Positions 34,897-45,959 of a DNA stretch of 64,000 nt are shown piece after piece. Position numbers and translations under genes: made by a program. Numbering within the stretch: position 1 is the first letter of the stretch; the number at the start of each line of letters is the position of its first letter. The DNA is from Paragonimus westermani (lineage: Eukaryota; Platyhelminthes; Trematoda; Plagiorchiida; Troglotrematidae): positions 142,664-206,663 of the forward strand of contig QNGE01000907.1 in the NCBI GenBank assembly GCA_008508345.1. Reading direction: 5' to 3'. The notes under the pieces were generated by a model. The model was given only the letters and a program-made list of their open reading frames with translations. It did no database searches and was not told the origin of the DNA.

Positions 34897-35574
34897 ATAG
34901 TATATGTGGTGAGGATCAGAGACAAGTAAGCAATAGGCCTGAATTTCTTCTACCAAGTCTAAGACTTAACGGCTTCAGCTGTTTCATGTCACCTTGGGTC
35001 ATTATGTCGGTCTGATTGTTTCCATCACCGATTAAATATGTTACGTAGGGTCAAATCCCTTGAGTGTAACTGTGCAATACTGGATAAAGACGAGCGACGT
35101 GCTCTAGGATCTTATCAGTGAACGATGCGCCTGACACAGTCATCATTTGGATATCTAATTCTGCTTTCAAGTTCTTAACAGTCGATTGTTTATTGGGCAT
35201 CAACATAATTAAATCTACTTGTACAACGACGGAGCGGACCTTGTGAACAAACCATTTTCGCGCAGAGCCGGATTCATCGGGTACAACATACCAGAAGATT
35301 CAATAAAAGAAGACATACAACGATCTCCCGCCTACCGTCAAGGGTATCTATGTTGGCTAACGCATTGCTCCGACAGGCTATGGCAGCCCTCAAGTTACAA
35401 ACGCATTGTTGGTTGCGCTGATTAGGCTGCAAACCATTGTGGCTATCAAAATTTTTTCGACTCAACTCAAGGAAGTAGTGTGTACGCGTCACATCGACAT
35501 ATAGCAAGACTAGCAAGTAATAAATCTCCCGTAACACGAGACCGCGTCTCAAAAGATTAGCGGGCTGAGCAAGA
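34897..35574. other. Nothing recognised
   Basis: Intergenic sequence between the solo LTR and the SINE-like remnant. No supported coding block. Confidence 0.4.
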
Positions 35575-35680
35575 TGGTCAATGGCAACGCCGACAGAGTC
35601 ACTCATGTCAGGCAAGTCAATAGCTAGAGACCTGGCAAATCACAGTCCCTTGACCCTCCAGGTTGGGATTCAGGCGAATG
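35575..35680 (-). repeat. Decayed SINE-like copy
   Basis: Plus-strand landmarks GACCTGGCAAATCACAGTCC and CCCTCCAGGTTGGGATTC correspond to GTCTGACAAACCACAGTCTC and CCTCCAGGTTGGGGGTT of the other minus-strand copies. Only the middle part is recognisable. Confidence 0.55.
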
Positions 35681-36234
35681 CTGAAAACCCTCATCCAACA
35701 AAATGATACTAGTTCTAGTACACTGCCACCCAATCCCGGCAGTGAATGAGCCAACCCAATGCGACCGGGCTTCCAAGAGTAGAATCAGGTGTGAATCGGG
35801 CGGTTTAACTGTCAGTGTTGCTTGATAGATGGTTTACATACCCCCATCGTCCAATTTCTAACTCAGTACTTTGTGTATTTGAGTAGATTGTCTCTGAGCA
35901 AACAATAAAACAAGGCGAACACGAACGGAGGTATGATCCGAATCTAGAGAGCTACTACGAAATAACCCTTCAGTACTGTTACTGACAAGGTCATTCTCTA
36001 GGTTGACGATCCAAAAATATGAAATGCTGATCTCAGTGTGCTATAGACTGATCTTGACATGATTAGGCCTTAGTTAAGCGATGGGGTCCTATCCTCAATG
36101 GCGGTTAGTGCGTACACATGTCATTCGGTGGTGACTGGAAATGCACTCGTAAATCGCAGTGTGCTCACCAGAGTAGATATTACTAGTCGATCTGAAGATT
36201 CGGGCATTTATATGTTCTCAACTCATCTTTCACT
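35681..36234. other. Nothing recognised
   Basis: No coding block or repeat family identified. Confidence 0.4.
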
Positions 36235-36567
36235 CATCATCAAGAGAGCTGGAAAAAGTTAACCGCTTCGGGAATGATCAAACAGACCTTTCCCAGCATC
36301 GACCAAAAGGTGTCTCAAACGTTATGTGGGGCCTATGCAAGCCCGTTGCTTGAGTACGCTACTCAAGCGGTTTACATTGGCTTGAAGAAAGACATGGTCA
36401 TCAGTGAGTGCGCTTAACGCACAGTGACAAAGATAGTCAACGGCATGCAGTACTTATCTTATGGACTGTGACTTGTGAGTCTTTGACTGTACCCACTAGA
36501 ATTTCGAGGAATTCGTGGTGACCTAATTCGCATAAACTTTTCCTCTTATAGGTCGCGTCCAGTAGTT
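36235..36567 (+). pseudogene. CR1-like LINE C-terminal fragment, left part
   Basis: Shows GMIKQTFPSIDQKVSQTL, an LLEYATQAVYIGLKKDM segment and EFRGIRGDLIRINF in shifting frames. Collinear with the intact copy at 61507-61770 (GMIKRTFPRIDKRAFHTLYR, LLEYANQVVYTGLKKD, RRLRGDLILTHF). It stops at 36567, where an ATC tail begins, and resumes at 37325. Confidence 0.75.
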
Positions 36568-37318
36568 ATCATCATCATCATCATAGACAGCAATACATCA
36601 GTGGTTCACGCTAATGCTTAACTGCCACACAACCATGAAGAAAAAGCAAACCCTATATAGAAAGAGAGAACGAAAAAGAAGGGGACGGGAAGGGACCTAA
36701 CTACTGAAAATGACTACGTCCATATTCAAACATTCAACATCAAGGTGCCTACATCTTGCAAGCAAACAACCGAGCTGCAAGTGAGAGTAAGCCGTCATCA
36801 GCGAGACAGCTTCCTTACGGCTTTCACTGCCCCGCGTCATTAAATGCACTCACTTCACAGACAGCTCGGACAAACAACGACAACATTCACGCCACTGAGC
36901 TCGATTAGCCGCCATCTCACCTAGTGTCTCCAACCACCGACTCTGTGAGTCGCGAGGACCCCAGCCCGGGAGACGAACACGACCCACGGTGGCCAACCCC
37001 TTCGTGAACGACTTCATTTCCCTACGCCAGGTCATTGTCTGTCCACCTCGCACCTTACACCAGTCGATCGCAGTGTCAGCGAATAGTGCTCGGTGTGGAA
37101 GACGACTAACTGGCATTCTTAATACATGACCTAACCATCTAAGCCTGTGTAAACGTAGAGATTGGACAAGAGAACTCGTCTGACAATCACTACCAAACAC
37201 CCGCTTCCTAACCTCCTCGTTACTTACGCGCTGATGCCACCCGATACGAGCGATTGAACGCAGACATCGGTGGTCAAATACTTGAAGACGGTTCACGTCT
37301 TCTACCGTGAGCGGCCGG
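36568..37318 (-). pseudogene. RTE-like LINE fragment inserted in a CR1-like copy
   Basis: Minus-strand frame 37296-36850 (148 codons) reads NRLQVFDHRCLRSIARIGW, HRLRWLGHVLRMPVSRLPHR and RVRLPGWGPRDSQSRW, ending CCRCLSELSVK. A 3' UTR follows, then an ATC simple tail at 36568-36583. 5' truncated just before the NRLQVFDH segment. The open frame is uninterrupted, suggesting a younger copy than the others, but no RT domain remains. Confidence 0.8.
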
Positions 37319-37324
37319 TATTAA

Positions 37325-37490
37325 TTTGTCTTAGTGGCTGACAGCGGCCAAAGAGTTCATAACAGGAAGTTCTACAACCTTCGCCTTCAGACGTCCTTTA
37401 GACGGAAATCCTTCTACTGCACGGTTAACAAATAATGGAACTACCTCCCGTCTGACGTCCTTAGTAGCCATCTATAGAACATTTTAATTG
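37325..37490 (+). pseudogene. CR1-like LINE C-terminal fragment, right part
   Basis: Reads FVLVADSGQRVHNRKFYNLR and KSFYCTVNK, stop, WNYLPSDVLSSHL, matching FTLVSDNSRRGHDKKLYKLR and YWNDLPLEIVSCSS of the copy ending at 62011. It continues the fragment at 36235-36567, so one CR1-like copy is split by the RTE-like insertion. Confidence 0.75.
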
Positions 37491-37759
37491 GGTTTCCATT
37501 TGGGCAAAACATTGCTAGCTGCGTGATTCTCTTTTATTCTTTAAACTGCTCGTAATTCCGAAGAGTAGTGTTCTCACGTACGGTCTTTCGGATCAACGGA
37601 AGCCCACTGGATATCGAAACAGAGAGCCTGATTGGCTCCGAGCGGGCTGGGCTTTCAGTTTCGAATACATCTATTAATCACTGAAACGAATAGCCTTAAT
37701 TAGGTGGTGTCACCGGTGACTGATGGCGATGTGGTCAACTGAGAAAGTCAAGGCAGCGT

Positions 37760-38745
37760 TAAATACCTCCAACAGTTGACGATGTAGCAATGGGTAGTCC
37801 ATTGGGCCTTACACTTACAGGCATATTTTTAGAAATGAATGCTATAAATGGTGCCAGCCTCTATGAACGATATGTAGATATTTTGATTTTTACCACTAAT
37901 AGTCATTTTGCTTCACTCTTAAACCGTTTCAATTCCGTTCATCCTAACCTGTATGTTTCTCATGAGGAGGAAACAAACAACAGTATCTTTTCTGGGCATT
38001 TCACTTACTAGACGGCAAGATGGCTCACTACAAGGCTCAGTGCACCGCAAAGCCACTTGCAGTGGCCAGTATTTGCAGTTCACTTCTTTTGTGCCCATTA
38101 CTTACAAAAGAGGCCTGACACGAACCCTGTTTCACAGAGTCCGGGAAATATGCACCGATGACATCTTGCGGAAAGAAGAAAAGTGCTGCTCGCAGACCGA
38201 TATCTTGACAAGCTCATCGATGTTCACAGCCAGAAAAGACTGGCCAAGACTGTCGTGAGTACAGTTCCCAAGAAGCAGACCTTTTTGAACTTACCTTTCA
38301 AAGGCGATCATATCACAACTGACGCAAGTCAAAAATTACAAACTGCTCTAACTCGTATACTTTCTGCGACTGGATTGCGACTGTTACCCACAACGAGGAG
38401 TGTCGCTCAGTTTATTCGTAATCGTGACCTACCGAAATGTTCTGTCTGACATGTAATCCTTCAGTTCACTTGTAATTGCGTTGATGTCTATATCGGCAGA
38501 ACAAATCGGTGTTTACGACAAAGAATGGCTGAATATATGCCTAAGTGGTTGATATACGCTATGACGCAACAGACACTGGTAACGGAATGATTGATAAGAA
38601 ATCCGACCTCATCCACCACAGCGCATATCACGGAAACAAGTCACGTTGTTAACCCCGCCAACTCGTTCCAGGTACTGTTGCGTAATCAGAACCCGAAACC
38701 GCTTGGATTCTCCGAAGCAATGTTGATCAATACTTACCGTTCGCC
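37760..38745 (+). pseudogene. Penelope-like element fragment 3
   Basis: Three shifted frames: DDVAMGSPLGLTLTGIFLEM with ERYVDILIF (37775-38009); RRQDGSLQGSVHRKATCSGQ and LFHRVREICTDD (37990-38180); KTFLNLPFKGDHITTDASQ-type linker (38183-38449). A GIY-YIG piece QFTCNCVDVYIGRTNRCLRQ and NQNPKPLGFSEAMLINTY follow. The catalytic YVDD has lost one Asp (YVD-I). 5' truncated inside the RT. Confidence 0.85.
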
Positions 38746-38823
38746 TCTGTGTATGTATCAACTGCTGACTCAAGTAGTTTGTCTGCATTAGAACTGACGA
38801 CTGCCTTTGTTTCAGGTAACGGT

Positions 38824-39188
38824 TTCACGTTACGGTGAGACTGGACCTCAATGTAGTGTGAGGGCTTACGAATCTCGATTACCTTTTGGGCTAAACTGGA
38901 CGGTGCGGTGACCACACCAACAGAGCTATTCATACCAGGTAGGCCAATAGGCAGAGGTCTGACAAACCACAGTCTCCCGGTCCTCCAGGTTGGGGGTTGG
39001 AAGATGGTTGGCATCTCTTCCAAATAAACGTACCATTTCTGGTACACCGCTACCCATCCGCTGCCTTGCGGTACAGGCTTTTGAGCCGAAGGCTTTGGTT
39101 GAGAACCCTAATCGTTCTCCTGTCTAGGTCTGGGCGTCCTGGCAGTATCTCAGCCCACACACAACCATGAATACTCACAACACAAACA
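38824..39188 (-). mobile_element. SINE-like element, near full-length copy
   Basis: Reverse complement runs from TGTTTGTGTTGTGAGTATTC through the A/B-box-like region to CCAGTCTCACCGTAACG, matching 11009-11356 with a small insertion near 38905-38930. Its 5' end abuts the NN at 39189, so the left target duplication cannot be seen. Confidence 0.75.
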
Positions 39189-39190
39189 NN
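39189..39190. other. Assembly join (NN)
   Basis: Two undetermined bases exactly between the SINE-like element and the gypsy pol fragment. Likely a scaffold join, so the adjacency is not secure. Confidence 0.9.
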
Positions 39191-41919
39191 TGGTCGATTC
39201 CCGTACAAAAATTAGCATCAACAGCACCCGGATATACTCAGATGCCATCAGTCCTCTTATCCTTCAACCTGAAACCCCTCAGCCCTATACATCCTTATTT
39301 TCAGATTTCCAACAGCTTGTTCGATCCACAAACGAGCCCCTACCAGTCACTTCTATTTGCACTCACCATATCAGGACTAAAGGCCTACCAGTATCCTGTG
39401 GACCAAGACGCCTGGCCCTGGACAACCTTAAAGTAGCTAGGGCGGAGTTCGAACACATGCTCGAACTACAGATTATCCGTCCTTTTAAAAGTCCATGGGC
39501 CTCTCCACTTCACATGGTCACCAAGAAGTCATGTGACTGGCGCTCTTGTGGCAATTCTCGTGCCCTCAACAAGGTCACGGTCCCCGACAGATATCCTATC
39601 CCTCACATACAGGACCTGACAACAAGCCTATCTGGCAAAACTGTATTCGGTAAAATTTATCTGGTTCGTATCTATCACCAGATCCCAGCAGAGGAGATGG
39701 ATATCCCAAAAACGCTATTTGGCCTTCGTAACGCAGCACAAACCTTCCAAGGTTTTATCCACGAAGTATTCCGAGGCTTGAATTTTGTCCAGCCCCACTT
39801 AGATGATATATTAGTCGCTAGTTCTTCCGAAGAACATCTGCAGCACCTTCATTCCTTGTTCGCTAGGTTAGCTCAGCACGGAATAACCATCAATTCAGCC
39901 AAGTGCGAACTCAGAAAAGGTAGCACAGAATTTTTAGGCCACATTTTTTCCGCTTCCGGTATTCAGTTCTGCCATCAAAGGTAGGTGCTGTCAATAATTT
40001 TCCTGAGCTGACATCTTTTAGACAGCTGCTCCGTTTTACCGGCCTAGTTAATTACTGCCGCCGGTTTATCCCTCATTGTGTGCAACTCCTGTAACCTCTC
40101 ACGGACTTACTCCGAGGGGATACACGAAGAATCAATTTCATGGGAGCAGAATGCAGGGCCTTCGTAGAGCTTAGAAAAGTTAAATTCGATGTTGCTCTTT
40201 TGGCCCACCCAGACCCCGAGGCCTCGCTTACCCTTTTCACTGATGCCTCCAACGTAGCTGTCAGTACCGTATTACAACAGTTTGTAGACAAGTGGCAACC
40301 ACAAGATATCTTCAAACGTTTGTCACCGGCTGAATCCCAGTATAGCACGTTCGGAAGAGAATTACTTGCTATTCACCTGAGTATCCGCCATTTCCGCCAT
40401 GCACTGAAAGGTCGTCCCATCACTATGTTCACTGATCACAAGCCTTTGGTGTATGCACTAGGATCTTCATCGGACAGGTACTCCCCCAGGGAGATCAGAA
40501 ACCTGGACTATGTGTCGTAGTTTATCTGCGACATACGGCATGTCTTAGATGCTCTCAACCCTGTCGCTGACGCTCTTTCACGTGTCCATGCAACCTTGAT
40601 CACGCCTACATCCCTTGACCTTGGTGATCTAGCTGCGGTCCATGCGCGAGAACCTGATTTTCAAGTATCACTGCAATGCTATTCCTTGAAGCTACGCGCC
40701 ATTCCACTGCCTAATGCAGACGGAACCATTCTTTGTGATATGACTACAGGTATTCCAAGACCTATAGTGCCACTAGCTTACTAACGTACCGTCTTCAACC
40801 AGCTTCATAACCTCCAGCATGCCGGTATTCGCTTCACTCTTAAGTTGGTGACAGACCGATTCGTCTGGCCTGAGGTTAACTCTGACGTTCGTAGTTGGGC
40901 ACGCGCTCGTCTTCAGTGCCAACGTTCCAAGGTGCATAGACATACACGAAGCCCAATCTCTTCATTCGGTCTTCCAGATGCTAGGTTTTCAAATGTCCAT
41001 TTGGACCTAGTTGGACCCTTACCGCCTTCACGTGGCTGTTTACATCCTAACATGCGTCGACCGTTTTTCAAGATGGCCGGATGTCATCCCGTTGAAGAAT
41101 TGTTCCTCCGAGGGTGCTGTGAATACCTTTTTAGAACGTTGGGTGGCCAACTATGGATGCCCTACAACCATTACGACGGACCGTAGTTCACATTTCGAAT
41201 ACTCAACATTCGAAGCGATGGCGAACTTTCTTGGATACCGGTACATTCGCACCACGGCATACCACCCGTCCTTGAATGGTTTAGTGGAACGCTTTCACAG
41301 GCAGCTTAAAGCTACACTTTGTGTCACCACTAGTCCGGTATGGAGTGAAGTACTCTCTTTCGTATTTTTAGGCATCAGAAACATGCTGAAGGCTAACTTC
41401 CAATGCACACCAGCAGAACCTGTCTATGGCTGTACACGGCGTTTTCCCGGTGAGTTTGTTTCACCTACTCCTTCAACTTCTTCCCTTCCTTCGAACTTTG
41501 CTTCGACACTTTCTCAATACATGCACCAAACCCAGCCCACACCCCATCGCGAACAGAACAGACCAGTGCACATGCGCAATGATTTGGCTACCAGTTCACA
41601 TGTACTCGTCCGTTGCGCCGATGTACGCAAGCCGCTGCAACCACCCTACTCGGACCTCTTCAAGGTGATTCGATTAACGTCAAAGCACTTTCCGATCGAT
41701 CGTAGTGGTCGTCGTGATACCCTTACCATCGACCACCTCAGAGTCGCCTATGTAGAGGACAATATCACCCGAGTCCCTCCGCAGCCATCTGTGGCAGCAC
41801 TCGCCTCTACACCTTCCCCTTCACCAGTCGCCTTTACGTCACCTGCCCCGCGCCAAACGCGATCAGAACGTCACGTCCACTTCCCAGCACGTTTTGTAGA
41901 CATTGTTTATTATACATAG
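39191..41919 (+). pseudogene. Ty3/gypsy pol fragment (RT, RNase H, integrase)
   Basis: Order: [20 protein letters not shown] and [12 protein letters not shown] (RT), [20 protein letters not shown] with part of the palm missing, [10 protein letters not shown] (RT catalytic), GLVNYCRRFIPHC, LFTDASNVAVSTVLQQF and TDHKPLVYAL (RNase H), then integrase VHLDLVGPLPPSRG, TTITTDRSSHFE and SLNGLVERFHRQL (Asp, Asp, Glu). The last frame runs 41011-41919 with an intact second half of integrase and a Pro/Ser-rich tail. Frameshifts or stops near 39984, 40520, 40784 and 41030. Gag, protease and 5' LTR are absent (N join). Confidence 0.88.
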
Positions 41920-43649
41920 TTGTTTTTTCTTCGCCCGTAACATTCTCATTCTGGAAATAGAAAAACGCAAAACAACAAAAAACACTGTGCAACGATACGT
42001 GCTGTTTGACCGCTACTGGGAGATTACGTGGTGAGCATGTATATAATTTTTGCTCGCATTTCGGTTCGCGTGCATGTCACGGTGGGGGGAGCACAATCCC
42101 GTCTGCCGTTGCAGCAGTGGGCAAAGCCTACCTCTCATTTTTTCTCTGAGTTTTGGTGGGTTGGGCAGCCCGCTCCGACAGCGCCACCTATAGGGACGCA
42201 TGGACGATTCCGGATATTGCAAGCAGACTGACCCCTCTTCAACGTTACCAACTTCCTTCAAAGTGGCATATGTAGCTGTCCTTGAATGTACCTGCCTCTC
42301 ACTCATTCCACGGCAACTGCAGTGCTTCTAACTCCCTGTACCTTTGTTTTTGTCGAAGGCTTTCAAGCGTGAAGCCTTCTAGAGGGCGGACCTCTGTAGA
42401 GACACTCTTGGTTTGCCACGTTTTTCAACCACTGCTATTTATTTACATTGCTGGCATTGTTGATATTGGTTGGTTACATGTCTGCACCTTCTCGTTTGTT
42501 TGACTGTCCAAGGTCGCATCAATTAGAAATTCCGGTCGGGCGCCAACTGGTTGGTCGTGTGTTGATTTTCGTCGTGCTTTATTTACGGTTTATTTTCCCA
42601 GTCTACTTGCAATAAACGCTGTCGTCCATTATTTCGGTTTCCTGGTTTAACTATTGTGGAGAATAGGACGGTTATAAACATAGAAACGTTCCAGTTTTCT
42701 ACACTCGGACCACTTTTTCTCGCCACAATGAACAAGTTGCACGGATGATCAGGCGTTTTGATGATCAAGGGGGTGAAGGCTAGGTTGCAGCGAACCACAT
42801 TTTGTGATATCGCTCCTTTTGTGTATATTTTCGTTATGTGCCTCGTACTAACTATCCCCTCTTCTCTTTTTAACTGTCTGCCTAATTGTAAGACGAAGGA
42901 ACATTTTCTGACGGGCCTCACATCTTCCCAATCTCCGGCCAACTGAATCGTTACGTTTGTCCAGTCATTACACAGGTCACCTATAATCCAACAGAAGTCC
43001 AGAGAACAAATACTCAATTCTGTAGAACGAACATTATACAGCCTAGTTCGTAAGCTACGAATTTCTTGGCGGCATGCTTTTAAACATTTTTGAAAAGCAA
43101 TTTGTCCTCTTGGGGGAAGGGGGACTAAATTGCAAATCTATTTTCGAAGTGCGGTCAAATGAAGGTTGGAACGGGAGGGATCAGAGTGCCCGAAAAGTCG
43201 CCTGAGTTGCATCGGCGTTAACATGGCGGGCGAACTGTTTCACATTCATTACCACCTGCTTTGTTCCGCCCGACCAAACTGATCGATTGACATGTGTTAA
43301 CACTTGCTGAATCACGCACATGATTGGTTGCTTTGTCATACGCTGTTGTGTAACTACCAATCGTTTACTGCGGCCACTGCCTGCGCGTTGGTTCATTCAC
43401 ATGCTTGTTCACTGTCGCGCTTGCGACTGTCAATACAGTACTCGTTTTCCCAGCGTCGTTTTACCGCACCAGTAAACACAACAGGCGTGTTGCTAACCGT
43501 TCTCATACTTGCACCTACACTGGTGGGGTTCGATAGAGAGTGCGAAAAGGACGTTTCTAAACCCACGAGAACCGGCTGGAGACGGGAGTCATTCGAATGG
43601 TAGGTAGCATTCGAAATGTCGAATATGCACGACTTTACACTTGTGGATG
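41920..43649. other. Possible LTR-derived region, no gene recognised
   Basis: Follows gypsy pol, so a 3' LTR is expected. A purine tract GGTGGGGGGAG lies at 42081-42091 and AATAAAC at about 42612, but ends could not be paired. A minus frame of 144 codons (43017-42583) has no family motif. Confidence 0.35.
42528..42545 (-). other. Primer-binding-site-like motif
   Basis: Minus strand reads TGGCGCCCGACCGGAATT, like tRNA-primed retroelement start sites, preceded (42570-42620) by A/T-rich sequence with AATAAA. Could mark the end of a minus-oriented LTR. No matching second LTR is seen. Confidence 0.35.
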
Positions 43650-44036
43650 TCGATTTCGAGTTTATTCACTTGAGACTAACTGTAAAAAAACATTCAAGCT
43701 GGTCTGAAGTATAGAGTGAACATTGGATGACCGCCAAATTCCGATGTCATCTGCAAAGAGTGACAGCGCAAACGAAATCGGTGAGGGAAGATCAATGAGG
43801 AAGATAAGGAACAGAAGCGTGTCAGGAATAGAATCTTGAGGCACACCAGTGAAACCGTCTTGGCAACCGGAGTACCCACATTTGATGCGTACGCGGTAAT
43901 AATGACTAATAAGACATGACTCCAGTTACTTAGGGAGTTTATCTTTTACTCCATAGTGATGAAGCATGCCCATCAGAACCGAGCGGTTCAGCCGATCAAA
44001 CGTCTTAACGAATTAAGGACAAATGACATCGACGTC
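43650..44036 (-). pseudogene. LINE RT, second half of palm
   Basis: Minus reading gives VKTFDRLNRSVLMGMLHHYG, VPQDSIPDTLLFLIFLIDLP and LFADDIGIW. These are the FDR.., PQGS.LGPLLF.I.INDLP and (F/Y)ADD motifs of CR1/Jockey-type RT. The ADD is intact; a stop precedes VKTFDR. Continues the RT fragment at 45146-45690 across an LTR insertion and gap. Confidence 0.75.
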
Positions 44037-44302
44037 TGTCATATTTTGTTCCTACACCGTATCTTCCCCTTCCCTATCCAACTGATTCCCTCACATATAT
44101 CGTTATTCTAATCGACCCTTCCGTTCGTTACATTATAGACCACATGCTACGTTTTCTGGTTGATTAAAGCCTTCCTATCCGGCGTTGTCTTTTCACTCTC
44201 TCGGTTATTCTTACCGGAACCATTCGTTACAATTTAATCAACCAGAAAATAATGGATCGCCTCCTACGACCGGATCGATTTGATGCTGATCCAAACGCTA
44301 TG
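44037..44302 (+). mobile_element. LTR end and gag start of an inserted gypsy-like element
   Basis: Non-LINE sequence with an ATTAAA, then ATTCGTTACA (candidate LTR end near 44230), then ATGGATCGCC opening MDRLLRPDRFDADPNAM, which resembles the start of flatworm gypsy gag proteins. The rest is in the gap. It interrupts the minus-strand LINE RT. Confidence 0.5.
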
Positions 44303-45145
44303 NNNNNNNNNNNNNNNNNNNNNNNNNNNNNNNNNNNNNNNNNNNNNNNNNNNNNNNNNNNNNNNNNNNNNNNNNNNNNNNNNNNNNNNNNNNNNNNNNN
44401 NNNNNNNNNNNNNNNNNNNNNNNNNNNNNNNNNNNNNNNNNNNNNNNNNNNNNNNNNNNNNNNNNNNNNNNNNNNNNNNNNNNNNNNNNNNNNNNNNNNN
44501 NNNNNNNNNNNNNNNNNNNNNNNNNNNNNNNNNNNNNNNNNNNNNNNNNNNNNNNNNNNNNNNNNNNNNNNNNNNNNNNNNNNNNNNNNNNNNNNNNNNN
44601 NNNNNNNNNNNNNNNNNNNNNNNNNNNNNNNNNNNNNNNNNNNNNNNNNNNNNNNNNNNNNNNNNNNNNNNNNNNNNNNNNNNNNNNNNNNNNNNNNNNN
44701 NNNNNNNNNNNNNNNNNNNNNNNNNNNNNNNNNNNNNNNNNNNNNNNNNNNNNNNNNNNNNNNNNNNNNNNNNNNNNNNNNNNNNNNNNNNNNNNNNNNN
44801 NNNNNNNNNNNNNNNNNNNNNNNNNNNNNNNNNNNNNNNNNNNNNNNNNNNNNNNNNNNNNNNNNNNNNNNNNNNNNNNNNNNNNNNNNNNNNNNNNNNN
44901 NNNNNNNNNNNNNNNNNNNNNNNNNNNNNNNNNNNNNNNNNNNNNNNNNNNNNNNNNNNNNNNNNNNNNNNNNNNNNNNNNNNNNNNNNNNNNNNNNNNN
45001 NNNNNNNNNNNNNNNNNNNNNNNNNNNNNNNNNNNNNNNNNNNNNNNNNNNNNNNNNNNNNNNNNNNNNNNNNNNNNNNNNNNNNNNNNNNNNNNNNNNN
45101 NNNNNNNNNNNNNNNNNNNNNNNNNNNNNNNNNNNNNNNNNNNNN
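44303..45145. other. Sequence gap (843 N)
   Basis: Undetermined bases. Long frames reported across it are artefacts. Confidence 0.99.
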
Positions 45146-45690
45146 CCGCTGGTCAATGGCTGTCAGCAAATTCATTGTGTAAGAACGATCCTTTCTAAAA
45201 CCATGCTTCAAACCAGTAAACAAGTTGGCAGAAGACAACTGTCCATGAAGCGACCTATACACAAGCGTCTCCAATACTTTTGACAAACAAGACACTATAA
45301 TGATTGAAAGATAATCACCAGGATGATGGCGTTTACCACCCTTGAAGACAGCGGTAACACTAGCAAGCTCCCCACAGTTGGATACCGGGCCATTTAAGAT
45401 GGATTGCGTGAGAAACAGACCAGAGAGCTCAGCAGATTGCTCCGCGGCTTCACGCAGTGCTTCGAGTGGAACAGAGTCAGGACCAAGAGATCTATCCTTA
45501 GGGTACAGGAAATTTGCGAAAATAGCTGCAAACAAACTATCCACAGTACTAACAAAGTCTATCAGATCGGCAGTTCGACTCGGAGGAGCTGAAGGTGTCT
45601 GAACAAAAATGTAACTGTAAAAGTCTGCTAGAACATTCGCGGCTTTCGCATCAGAACTCGTAATTCCTGTTGGACTCAAAAGCTGTAGCG
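45146..45690 (-). pseudogene. LINE RT, first half
   Basis: Minus reading: SSDAKAANVLADFYSYIFVQ, SLGPDSVPLEALREAAEQSA, NCGELASVTAVFKGGKRHHP and LFTGLKHGFRKDRSYTMNLL, the fingers-side motifs of a CR1/Jockey-type RT. The Arg of Y/L-R-P-I is changed (DYLSIII). The frame is open up to the gap. Confidence 0.8.
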
Positions 45691-45959
45691 TTTCAGCCTT
45701 TGACTTCCGAGTGGAATATGCATATCAAAATAAGGTTACCGGGCCACTGATGAGTCGTGTGGCTAGCCGATATTGATAATACAAGTGATCCTCTCGGATA
45801 AGCGTGGTGCGCCTGCTTTTGATCAGCGCATAGGCAATGCCATCACCATGGGACCGAGACTTTCGGTAACGCCACAAGGTAAGTCCTTTCTTAAGAATAA
45901 GAAAAAATGTTCGATTGCAGAGTCGACAGTGTGATTTGCTGTGCTTCTAAACAGTCTGT

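Noticed and set aside
44227..45679. Very long frames across the N block
   Set aside because: They consist mostly of undetermined residues and are artefacts of the gap.
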